Source: Micropruina glycogenica
Lineage (GTDB): Bacteria > Actinomycetota > Actinomycetes > Propionibacteriales > Propionibacteriaceae
Assembly: GCF_039524395.1 (NCBI RefSeq)
Contig: NZ_BAAAGO010000031.1
DNA: 64,000 nucleotides
Strand: one strand, 5' to 3'
The stretch's first letter is position 1. The number at the start of each line of letters is the position of its first letter. The notes under the pieces were generated by a model that saw nothing but the letters and a program-made list of their open reading frames with translations, made no database searches and was not told the origin of the DNA. Positions 26,398 through 33,470 of the stretch are shown here, one piece after another. A program made the translations under genes and the position numbers.

Positions 26398-27279
26398 ATG
26401 CGAAGTGCCGGCGAACGTGCGCTCGACTACCTGTTCCTGTTGCCCGCGCTCATCTTCCTGGGTGTCTTCATCCTCTATCCGCTGGCCGCAAACGTCGGCT
26501 TCAGCTTCAGCGAGTTCACCTTGGGCAGCGCCGAGAAGACCTTCGTCGGCCTCGACAACTATCGACAGCTGATCGCCGACCCGATCGTCTGGACGGCGTT
26601 GACGAACAACGTCCTGTACGCCCTGGTGTCGGTGCTGTTCCAAGTGTTCATCGCACACATCCTTGCCGCCACTGTGCTGGTCGTGCTCCCGTCACGACTC
26701 GCCGTTGCTGCCCGGTCCTTCTTCTTTCTTCCCGTGTTGTTGTCGATGACCGTGGTTGCGATTCTGTTCACGTTCATCTTCGACGCCTCCGACGGTCTGC
26801 TCAACGGTCTGCTTCAAGCGGTCGGGCTTGGACAATTGGCGCACCCATGGTTGGGCGACACCACAACGGCCATCTTCGCGGTGATCAGCGTCTCGCAGTG
26901 GCAGAGCATCGGCTACACCATGCTGCTGTTCATCGTGTCGATGCAGAACATCCCAACAGAGCTGTACGAGGCGGCCGCGCTCGACGGCGCGAAACTGCTG
27001 CGTCAATACGTGAGCATCACCTTGCCGCAAACCCGCGAGATGATCTTCGTGGTCATGGTGCTGACCGTGAGCGGAGCGTTCACGGTATTTGCCGAGCCCT
27101 ACATCCTCACCGGCGGCGGGCCCGGCAACGCGAGCCAGGTACTCGCCACGTACATGTACCGGGTCGGATTCTTCCAGAATGAGATGGGCTACGCTTCCGC
27201 GCTGGCCACGCTCATCTTCGTCATCACCTTGGTGCTGTCTGTCGCGCAGGCGACGTTGTTCCGCACCGGTAAGGAGTGA
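26398..27279 (+). CDS. frlN: ABC transporter permease (MalF type)
   Basis: 293 residues, start preceded by GAAAGGAG. Six membrane helices, beginning ERALDYLFLLPALIFLGVFI. The cytoplasmic EAA loop is clear: YEAAALDGAKLLRQYVSITLPQ. It is the first inner-membrane subunit of the importer served by the binding protein upstream and pairs with the MalG-type subunit six bases downstream. No ATPase gene is in the operon, so the importer must borrow one encoded elsewhere, as sugar importers do with MsmX-type ATPases. Confidence 0.84.
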   Translation: MRSAGERALDYLFLLPALIFLGVFILYPLAANVGFSFSEFTLGSAEKTFVGLDNYRQLIADPIVWTALTNNVLYALVSVLFQVFIAHILAATVLVVLPSRLAVAARSFFFLPVLLSMTVVAILFTFIFDASDGLLNGLLQAVGLGQLAHPWLGDTTTAIFAVISVSQWQSIGYTMLLFIVSMQNIPTELYEAAALDGAKLLRQYVSITLPQTREMIFVVMVLTVSGAFTVFAEPYILTGGGPGNASQVLATYMYRVGFFQNEMGYASALATLIFVITLVLSVAQATLFRTGKE

Positions 27280-27284
27280 GCAAC

Positions 27285-28118
27285 ATGCGACTTCCGTATG
27301 TCGCCGGCGTCCGGCTGCTCCCGGGACGACTTGTCCTGACGGCGTATGCGCTCATCCTCGCGTTCCCGCTGCTGTGGATGATCGTCAGTTCGTTCAAGCC
27401 CACCCTCGAGGTCTATGGACGACCATGGAGCCTGCCCAGCACCTGGCGCTTCGACAACTACTCGAAGGCCTGGGAAATGGGCGTCTCGCAGTACTTCGTG
27501 AACAGCCTCTTCGTCACGGCCATCACCACTGCCGCCGTCTTGGCCGTAGCGGCCCTCGCCGCCTACTCCCTGGTGCGCCTGCGGAACTGGGCGGCGCGGC
27601 TGACGATGCTGATCGTGATGGGCGCGCTGGTGATCTCACCCCAGGTCAGCATCGTCCCCCTCTACGATCTGCTGGGTCGTTTCGGTCTCCTCGATACCTA
27701 CACCGCGATGATCCTGCCCTACGTCGCCTATCGACTCCCGATGGCCATCCTGCTCATACGCGCGGTGTTCCTGGAGGTGCCCCGAGAACTCGAAGAGGCC
27801 AGCCGTCTCGACGGCTGCGGCTCGCTTCGGACCTTCCTCAACGTCTACTGGCCCGTCAGTGCGGGCGTCCTCGCTACAGCCGCCATCCTCACGATCTACT
27901 ACACGTGGAACGAGTTCCTCTTCGCGCTGATCTTCGTCGACAGCGACAGCCTGCGAACCATCCCGGCCGGCCTCATGGCCTTCCGTGACGCCTTGGCGAC
28001 CGATTGGGGCGTCCTGCTGGCCGGCCTCACCATCGCGGCGGTGCCCGTCGTGGTCGTATTCCTCCTGGGGCAACGCTTCCTGATCGCCGGTATCACCGCT
28101 GGCAGTGTGAAGGGGTAA
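27285..28118 (+). CDS. frlM: ABC transporter permease (MalG type)
   Basis: 277 residues from ATG 27285; a GTG nine bases earlier touches the AAGGAG ribosome site and is less likely. Six membrane helices and an EAA loop (LEEASRLDGCGSLRTFLNVY) identify the second permease subunit of a carbohydrate importer. It lies between the MalF-type subunit and the kinase gene. The C-terminus ends LIAGITAGSVKG, the usual close for MalG-like proteins. Confidence 0.84.
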   Translation: MRLPYVAGVRLLPGRLVLTAYALILAFPLLWMIVSSFKPTLEVYGRPWSLPSTWRFDNYSKAWEMGVSQYFVNSLFVTAITTAAVLAVAALAAYSLVRLRNWAARLTMLIVMGALVISPQVSIVPLYDLLGRFGLLDTYTAMILPYVAYRLPMAILLIRAVFLEVPRELEEASRLDGCGSLRTFLNVYWPVSAGVLATAAILTIYYTWNEFLFALIFVDSDSLRTIPAGLMAFRDALATDWGVLLAGLTIAAVPVVVVFLLGQRFLIAGITAGSVKG

Positions 28119-28121
28119 GCC

Positions 28122-28994
28122 ATGGACACACCTCGCCCAATCGCCTGCATCGGCGACAACGTCGTCGACGTGTTTCGGGACCGTAGGCGCGCCTATCCAG
28201 GCGGCAACGCGTACAACGTCGCCGCCTACGCCGCCCTGATCCACAAAGCCCCCGCCAGCTTCACCGGCATCGTTGGCGACGACGAGTTCGGCGACCACAT
28301 CGTCGCTACCCTTCGCGAACTGGACATCGACGCCGAGGGGATCCGCCGGGCTCATGGGCCGTCCGGGCAGGCGCTGGTTGACGTGGCTCCCGACGGGGAC
28401 CGCATCTTCGTCGGCTCGAACCGCGGCGGCGTCCAGCGCTCGCTCTCGCTGCGCCTGACGCCCAAAGACGAACAGCGGCTGGCGGCCTCACGATTGATCC
28501 ACACATCCATCTACTCGGGAATCGACCACCTTCTGCCCCGCCTCGCCGAACTTGCGCCTGTGAGCTACGACTTCTCGGAAGCGCCCGAGATGAGCGCCAT
28601 CCAGACCCTGCTACCGCACATCTCAGTCGCGTGCTTCTCCGGTGCCCACCTCGGCGACAAGGATCGTCGGGCACTCGGACGCCGCGTCCTGGCGCATGGC
28701 CCGCAGGTGGCGCTCGTCACCGCAGGACGCGCGGGGGCGTACGCGTACACCACAGCGGAGGAGCACCATGAGGCGATCGTCCCGACCTCGGTAGTGGACG
28801 CATTGGGCGCCGGCGACTCCTTCATCACTGGCTTCCTCCACCACTGGACGCTCGGGGCATCGGTGGCGGCGGCAATGGCTGAGGGGGCGAGGTCCGGCGC
28901 CGCCGCCTGCCGGTTCGAAGGCGCCTTCGGCCACCCCGTCGCCGTAAGCGCGGAACAGATTGCCGCCATCACCGCCGGGGTCGACGCGCGCTAG
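28122..28994 (+). CDS. frlD: PfkB-family fructoselysine 6-kinase-like protein
   Basis: 290 residues. PfkB/ribokinase fold: N-terminal ACIGDNVVDVFRDRRRAYPG and GGNAYNVAAYAALI, and the C-terminal catalytic motif VVDALGAGDSFITGFLHHW with the base aspartate of GAGD. It should phosphorylate the imported Amadori compound at carbon 6 with ATP in the cytoplasm, giving the substrate of FrlB. The short N-terminus and GGNAxNVA fit FrlD better than ribokinase or 2-keto-3-deoxygluconate kinase. It begins three bases after the permease stop. Confidence 0.83.
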   Translation: MDTPRPIACIGDNVVDVFRDRRRAYPGGNAYNVAAYAALIHKAPASFTGIVGDDEFGDHIVATLRELDIDAEGIRRAHGPSGQALVDVAPDGDRIFVGSNRGGVQRSLSLRLTPKDEQRLAASRLIHTSIYSGIDHLLPRLAELAPVSYDFSEAPEMSAIQTLLPHISVACFSGAHLGDKDRRALGRRVLAHGPQVALVTAGRAGAYAYTTAEEHHEAIVPTSVVDALGAGDSFITGFLHHWTLGASVAAAMAEGARSGAAACRFEGAFGHPVAVSAEQIAAITAGVDAR

Positions 28995-29024
28995 CATCAG
29001 CGCAACGCGCGCTAGCCTCGGCGT
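28984..29024. promoter_or_regulatory. Tandem ACGCGCGCTAGC repeats before frlR
   Basis: The 12-base unit occurs at 28984-28995 and 29005-29016, 21 bases apart (about two helical turns), and the 20-base flanks are mostly alike. The first copy covers the frlD stop codon, the second lies 36 bases before the frlR GTG. This suits an autoregulatory binding site, or is a simple short duplication. Confidence 0.4.
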
Positions 29025-29051
29025 GAGAGTTGAGCTCTGAAGGAGGATGGG

Positions 29052-29846
29052 GTGGCCAATAGCGCGCCGGAGACTGAGCCTGCCAATCGTCAGACACCGC
29101 TGTTCAAAGTCGTGCGTGACGCGCTCCGCCGGGCCATCGACGAGGGCGAATATGACAATGGCGACCTGATTCCGCCCGAACCCGCGTTGTGCGAGCTTTA
29201 CGGTGTCTCACGGATCACCGTGAGACGCGCGGTCGCGGAACTGACGTCGGAAGGGCTGCTAGAGAAGGTCCCCGGCAAAGGTACCTACGTCCGGTCGAGC
29301 GTCTTCACCTCGCCCTCCCTGATATCCCTTGCCGGCTTCGGTCAGGGGGAGCGCTTCCGAGTGGGGCCCAAGCGTCGGGTGCTACGGAGCTGGGAAGAGA
29401 AGGCTAGTGACCGACTCGCACGTCTGCTTGGCGTACGTCGAGGTTCCCCCCTCTATGCGCTCGAAAGGCTCATGCTCGACGGCGAGCGTCCGCTTGCGGT
29501 CGACACCACTCGGTACGTGGCGGAACTAGTGCCGGGATTCCTCGCACATGTGAGGGACGATGTCTCGACTTTCGACCTTCTGGCCAACCGCTACGGAGTG
29601 CAGCTGGGGGGCTCGGCTGGCGAGCTCCGAGTCGGCTATGCCACGGCGCACCAAGCCGAACTCCTCGGCCGTGTCACGAACGACCCGGTGCTGCTGGTGG
29701 AGAAGGTGATCTCGACGAGGCAGGAGCAACCCATCCTCCTGTCAGAGATCGCCTACAACCCGCGTGGCGTGTCGCTGCGCTTCCAGGTTGACAGTCCTGA
29801 GCCACTGACCCGATTCAGGCAGCACACACGGACCGCTGTGAGCTAG
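29052..29846 (+). CDS. frlR: GntR-family (HutC/FrlR type) transcriptional regulator
   Basis: 264 residues from GTG 29052, preceded by GGAGGA. The winged helix occupies residues 17-85 (PLFKVVRDALRRAIDEGEYD, CELYGVSRITVRRAVAELTS, PGKGTYVR). The rest is a UTRA effector domain (LYALERLMLDGERPLAVDTT, ILLSEIAYNPRGVSLRFQVD). HutC-type GntR proteins are released from DNA by a sugar- or amine-phosphate ligand, here presumably the phosphorylated Amadori product. Last gene of the frl unit. Possible sites are the inverted repeat before frlB and the tandem repeat before this gene. Confidence 0.82.
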   Translation: MANSAPETEPANRQTPLFKVVRDALRRAIDEGEYDNGDLIPPEPALCELYGVSRITVRRAVAELTSEGLLEKVPGKGTYVRSSVFTSPSLISLAGFGQGERFRVGPKRRVLRSWEEKASDRLARLLGVRRGSPLYALERLMLDGERPLAVDTTRYVAELVPGFLAHVRDDVSTFDLLANRYGVQLGGSAGELRVGYATAHQAELLGRVTNDPVLLVEKVISTRQEQPILLSEIAYNPRGVSLRFQVDSPEPLTRFRQHTRTAVS

Positions 29847-29858
29847 CAACTAGCCGTC

Positions 29859-29888
29859 GCTCACCCTGACTCGTGGGCGAAGGTGAGC
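29859..29888 (+). terminator. Possible hairpin after frlR
   Basis: GCTCACC at 29859-29865 pairs exactly with GGTGAGC at 29882-29888 around a 16-base loop. It starts 12 bases after the frlR stop. No T-run follows. Confidence 0.3.
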
Positions 29889-29902
29889 CCACCGCCTGCC
29901 CC

Positions 29903-29974
29903 GCGCTCCAGCACTACAACACCGAACGCCGTCACAGCGCACTCGGAGGACAACCACCGATCAGCCGACTGTAG
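29903..29974 (+). pseudogene. C-terminal remnant of an IS481-type transposase
   Basis: A short frame reads ALQHYNTERRHSALGGQPPI followed by SRL and a stop. This is the usual end of IS481-family integrase-fold transposases (HYNxxRPHxALGGxPPxxRL). Nothing upstream in this frame continues the protein, so only the last 23 codons remain. The 135 bases between it and the IS3 fragment show no gene. Confidence 0.65.
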
Positions 29975-30109
29975 CCAACCTGATGGCCGGGTACAGCGAG
30001 GTCGGCGGCGCCGCCGCATTGCACGCTGGCCCCGTGGGACTCGCGAGCTCGCCGACCGCAGACACACCTCATGCGCGAGCCGTTCACGATCCCGTCCTAC
30101 GAGGGCGAC

Positions 30110-30394
30110 CTATGCCAAGCTCCCTAAGGGCTGAGTGGGCTGGTGCACCGGTATCTGGGCCATCACCTGGCCGGCTTCGCGGGCTTCGTCGGCCAGGAAG
30201 CGGTAGCCGAACTCCGGGTCGTCGTGGTGGGCGTCGAACAGGGCGTTGGCACGGTGAGCCTCGAGGAGCTCGGCGTTGGTGACCGGGTGGGCGAGCCAGC
30301 GGTAGTAGGGCTGGCGAGCGATCTTCAGCACCCGGCACGTCATCGTGACGGGGATCCCGTCGGCGGCAAGGTCATGGACGAGCGGGTAGCTCAT
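30110..30394 (-). pseudogene. Truncated IS3-family transposase OrfB
   Basis: The frame starts MSYPLVHDLAADGIPVTMTC and continues RVLKIARQPYYRWLAHPVTN and DDPEFGYRFLADEAREAG, matching the first 75 or so residues of IS3 OrfB. The match then ends, and unrelated residues run to a stop. The DDE catalytic core is absent, so the protein cannot transpose. It overlaps OrfA by four bases, as in intact IS3 elements. Confidence 0.8.
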
Positions 30395-30696
30395 TTTCCC
30401 GGCAGATTCGCCTGCGACAGATACGCCGCCGCCCTCCGGAGCACTTCGTTCTCCTGCTCCAGCAGCCGGATCCGCCGCCTGGCTTCACGCAGCTCCACCG
30501 AGGCCACCTGGGTCGTCCCGGGCCGGTCCCCGTCCTCGATGTCGGCCTTCTTCATCCACGAGTACAGCGTCGTGAAGTGGATCCCGAAGTCCTTGGCGAT
30601 CTGATCCAGCCCGACACCGGGCTCACGGCTCCGCGCGACCCGAACCACATCGTCACGGAACTCCTTGGGATACGGCTTCTTGGACACGGTCAACAT
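30391..30696 (-). mobile_element. IS3-family transposase OrfA
   Basis: 101 residues, complete. A helix-turn-helix (KEFRDDVVRVARSREPGVGL, then DQIAKDFGIHFTTLYSWMKK) is followed by a leucine-zipper-like stretch (LREARRRIRLLEQENEVLRR AAAYLSQ), as in IS3 OrfA. It normally acts with OrfB through a programmed frameshift; the OrfB partner here is truncated. No clear terminal inverted repeat was found to define the right end of the element. Confidence 0.85.
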
Positions 30697-31001
30697 CCTC
30701 CCAGCCCAACCCGAAGGCTAGGCAGATCAGTTGTCACCTATCCGTGCAGCAGACCCTCGCAAGCGGACCACTCAGCTCAACTCGTGCTGAGTCTCAATGG
30801 ACGGTAGCGCGTTGTAGAGGCTCTATTGCTACTTCAAGTGACCTTATTGCAGCTGACCCTCGTCGTGGATCGTTTCAGCATCTCCGGCCGCCAGAGTGGG
30901 AGGTGTTCGGCGTCCGGTCATCAGCGTGAGGCGTTTGCGTCAAGGGGTCGGGGTGCCTGACCGCTCGTCGGTCCGTGCATAGCGGTAATGGGCTTGGTTC
31001 C

Positions 31002-31031
31002 CTGCAGGTCTGCAGGTCTGCAGGTCTGCAG
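31002..31031. repeat. 8-bp tandem repeat (CTGCAGGT x3 plus CTGCAG)
   Basis: Three perfect copies of CTGCAGGT and a partial fourth. It lies in the gene-free 30697-31304 stretch between the IS3 remnant and the integrase remnant. Apart from this repeat and the tRNA-like attachment region, nothing else was recognised in that 600-base stretch. Confidence 0.75.
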
Positions 31032-31084
31032 TGTTGCTGGTGCTCCGTTGCCCGGTGTTCGATTTCCGCGGATAGCCGGAACCG

Positions 31085-31309
31085 TGTTACCTCGAGTTGT
31101 TACCTGGCATCCCACGTTACCCATCGTTGTGAGCGTGACGGCCACGTTAGCTCCGTGGCGTTTCCCCTAGCCACCGCCACTTGTTACATTCCCAAGCTGA
31201 CAGTGCGGGTTCGAATCCCGTCATCCGCTCCAGTGAAACCCCTTGTCAGCGCATCTTCCATAATCGAACAGCTTCGGGGTGGCCGAGGCATGTTACCCAA
31301 AATGTTACC
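31085..31309. other. Attachment-site-like region with repeated TGTTACC
   Basis: TGTTACC occurs at 31085-31091, 31098-31104, 31291-31297 and 31303-31309, with near copies at 31115 (CGTTACC) and 31182 (TGTTACA). Pairs spaced 13 and 12 bases stand on each side of a tRNA-Gly 3' fragment and next to a tyrosine integrase remnant. This is the arrangement of arm-type integrase sites around a core, that is, an attP-like region. The sites are seen; their role is inference. Confidence 0.55.
31189..31232 (+). other. 3' half of a tRNA-Gly(CCC): probable integration core
   Basis: The stretch reads as the anticodon loop TTCCCAA, the 3' anticodon strand GCTGA, a T arm GCGGG-TTCGAAT-CCCGT, the 3' acceptor strand CATCCGC, discriminator T and encoded CCA. 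The 5' half of the tRNA is absent upstream, so it is not a working tRNA gene. A 3' tRNA copy beside an integrase gene is the usual trace of site-specific integration. Confidence 0.8.
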
Positions 31310-31679
31310 TAACCCCTCGATTTCGTGTTTGGCGGGTGCGCTGTGGCTCGGGGTCTGCGTCCTCCGGTGTTCGATTCGACGTCTGCGCTTCTTGGGGGTG
31401 TGTCGGCTGTGTCATGCGCTTCGTGGCAGTCAAGTTTCGCGCGATATGGCTGTCGGCGAGCTTCTTCGCCTCGGCTAGGGCGCTGTCTGCCGATCGAGCG
31501 TAGAGGTTGGTCGTGGAGAGCGAGGCGTGCCCGGCCAACTCTCGAACGGTGGTGAGCGGGATGCCTGCTGCGATCCACTGTGAGATTGCGGTGCCGCGCA
31601 AGTCGTGGAATCGGAAGTTGGGCCATCCGAGCTTGGTCATCAGTCGTGGCCAGTCGACCGAGTCGAGGAAGTTTGTCAC
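31305..31679 (-). pseudogene. C-terminal remnant of a tyrosine integrase
   Basis: Residues from VTNFLDSVDWPRLMTKLGW onward carry the catalytic C-terminal part of a phage-type integrase: FRFHDLRGTAISQW (His-x-x-Arg), ELAGHASLSTTNLYAR (second histidine and the nucleophilic tyrosine). The N-terminal arm-binding and core-binding domains and the first catalytic arginine are missing; upstream the frame runs into unrelated sequence. It lies next to the tRNA-Gly fragment and was probably the integrase using it. Confidence 0.75.
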
Positions 31680-31733
31680 GGTATTCCTGCGTATATTTCT
31701 TGTACTTGGACATTGACCTGTTCTCCTCCTCGG
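31680..31733 (-). mobile_element. Start of an IS3-type OrfA joined to the integrase remnant
   Basis: Reading leftward, a GGAGGAG ribosome site precedes ATG 31713 and the codons for MSKYKKYTQEYR, the usual first residues of an IS3-type OrfA. The next bases belong to the integrase remnant in another frame. This is an insertion-deletion junction. The 290 bases from 31776 to 32068 hold no gene, only the repeats at 31911-31981. Confidence 0.5.
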
Positions 31734-31910
31734 GAGATTCTCCCTTCTTCGGTCACTGTCCGGTGAGAGCCACACACCTCAGAGCTCAATGGGTGTGCCG
31801 GTGACCGACCTGCGTCGAAGCGGACCCGCCGAGCTGCGCTGATTCGACTGAGCCCACGGCCTTCTCGGCGGCGCGAGGGCAGACCGGAACCAGCTACCGC
31901 GCGCGCCGAC

Positions 31911-31981
31911 GCCGTCATCCCGACGGGAGCCTGGAGCCGCACCGCCATGCCGTCATCCCGGCGGGAGCCGGGAGCCGCACC
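31911..31981. repeat. Two 33-bp direct repeats related to the REP-like family
   Basis: Units at 31911-31943 and 31949-31981 differ at two positions. Each begins GCCGTCATCCCG and ends GAGCCGCACC, and the second contains CCCGGCGGGAGCCGGGA, matching the core seen at 21127 and 57233. They fill the gap before the HNH gene. Confidence 0.7.
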
Positions 31982-32068
31982 AGAGGGCGGTGTTGTCACT
32001 GTCGGCGTGAGTGTTGTCAGCATGTTGCCAGACGAGTTTTTGTCAGAAGACAGCCGTAGACTACAAGC

Positions 32069-33460
32069 ATGGAAACAGCCGCAATCGAACACATGTCGGC
32101 AGCTGACGTGCTCGCCGACCTGCGAGCCTGCGACCAACTCGAACGCCAGGTAACGGCCCGCCGGCTCGCGCTCGCCGCCCGCTGGGCCGACCTCAACCCC
32201 AGCATCCAGACCCTGCCCGAAGCCGTCGATCGCACCATGACCGACGACGAACTCGGCATCGGGCTCGCCGCCGTGGCCGAGTTCGCCGCCGTCCACGCCG
32301 TCACCACCCAAACCGGCCGCACCCTCATCGCCGACGCCCTCGAACTACGCCACCGACTACCCAAGCTCTGGCACGCCGTGCACGAGCTCCACATCGCCGC
32401 CTGGAAAGCCTGCGCCGTCGCCCAAACCACCCGCCCACGCAGCACCGAACTCGCTACAGCGCTCGACACTCAAACCGCCACCCTCGGTGACCGGCTCACG
32501 CTGCGCCGCATCAAGAAGCTCGCTCTACAAGCCGTGGCCCGCTTCGAACCCGACACCCTGCCCGACCCCGACACCCGCCGCTGGCTACGCATCACCGCCG
32601 ACACCGCTACCACCGCGGGCGCCGGCTGGGTCGACGGACGACTCGACACCCCCGACGCCCTCGACCTCGAGACCGCCGTGCGGGCCGTCAGCAGGCAACT
32701 CGCGCGCAACGGCTCCACCGATGACCTCGACCCGCTCCGAGCCCACGCCCTCGGCATCATCGCCCGCCACGCACTCGGCCTACCCGAAACAGACACTCAG
32801 TGCGGCAATGCAGCGCAACCCGGAACCATCGGCGCCACCGCCCCCCACGCGGGCCGGGCGGTGCAGCTCTACGTGCATCTGGACGCAGACACCTTCAACC
32901 GCGTCCAGGGCATCAGCACCCGCCGGTCAGCTGCTGCACAACCCGACAACACGGCGATCGCGTCAGGGGTTCGCCTGGCCGAAGTCGGCACGACTGACCA
33001 ACTCGTGACCGTCGAACAGATCCGCCGCTGGTGCAGCTCGGCCGGCACCATCACCGTCCGGCCCGTCATCGACCTCGCAGCCAACCATGAAGCGAGCGGC
33101 TACCGACCCACCCCGACCCAACGCGAACAGATCGCCCTACGCGACCGCACCTGCGTATTCCCGCACTGCACCCGACCCGCGCACCCGCTACCGACCAGCG
33201 CCGACGACCCCGACCAGTTCAGCCACGATGCCGACCACATCGTGGCCTACGACGTAGGCGGCGAAACCAGCAGCACCAACCTGGCCTGCCTGTGCAGACA
33301 CCACCACCGACTCAAGACCCACACCGGCTGGCGCTACGTTCGCGTCGGCCCCAGCGACTACCTGTGGACCTCACCCACCGGGCTGACGTTTCTCAGAACC
33401 GCCACCGGCAGCACCGAACTGCCCGAACAACACCCGAGGGTGCGCAAGCGCGCGGCCTGA
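32069..33460 (+). CDS. DUF222/13E12-type HNH endonuclease domain protein
   Basis: 463 residues. An N-terminal DUF222 region (LRACDQLERQVTARRLALAA ... WADL) leads to a C-terminal HNH domain: RDRTCVFPHCTRP, then DADHIVAYDVGGETSSTNLA and CLCRHHHRLKTHTGW, with paired cysteines for zinc and the catalytic DHI histidine. Such proteins are multicopy in many actinobacteria and often lie near mobile DNA; their function is unsettled. The gene sits at the right edge of the IS/integrase graveyard and may belong to it. The start has no strong ribosome site. Confidence 0.82.
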   Translation: METAAIEHMSAADVLADLRACDQLERQVTARRLALAARWADLNPSIQTLPEAVDRTMTDDELGIGLAAVAEFAAVHAVTTQTGRTLIADALELRHRLPKLWHAVHELHIAAWKACAVAQTTRPRSTELATALDTQTATLGDRLTLRRIKKLALQAVARFEPDTLPDPDTRRWLRITADTATTAGAGWVDGRLDTPDALDLETAVRAVSRQLARNGSTDDLDPLRAHALGIIARHALGLPETDTQCGNAAQPGTIGATAPHAGRAVQLYVHLDADTFNRVQGISTRRSAAAQPDNTAIASGVRLAEVGTTDQLVTVEQIRRWCSSAGTITVRPVIDLAANHEASGYRPTPTQREQIALRDRTCVFPHCTRPAHPLPTSADDPDQFSHDADHIVAYDVGGETSSTNLACLCRHHHRLKTHTGWRYVRVGPSDYLWTSPTGLTFLRTATGSTELPEQHPRVRKRAA

Positions 33461-33470
33461 AGGCGGGCGA

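Noticed and set aside
31002..31031. Repeat array considered as a CRISPR
   Set aside because: Units are 8 bases and contiguous with no spacers. No CRISPR-like array or cas gene was seen in the window.
31189..31232. Working tRNA-Gly gene
   Set aside because: The acceptor 5' strand, D arm and 5' anticodon strand are absent; only the 3' half is present.
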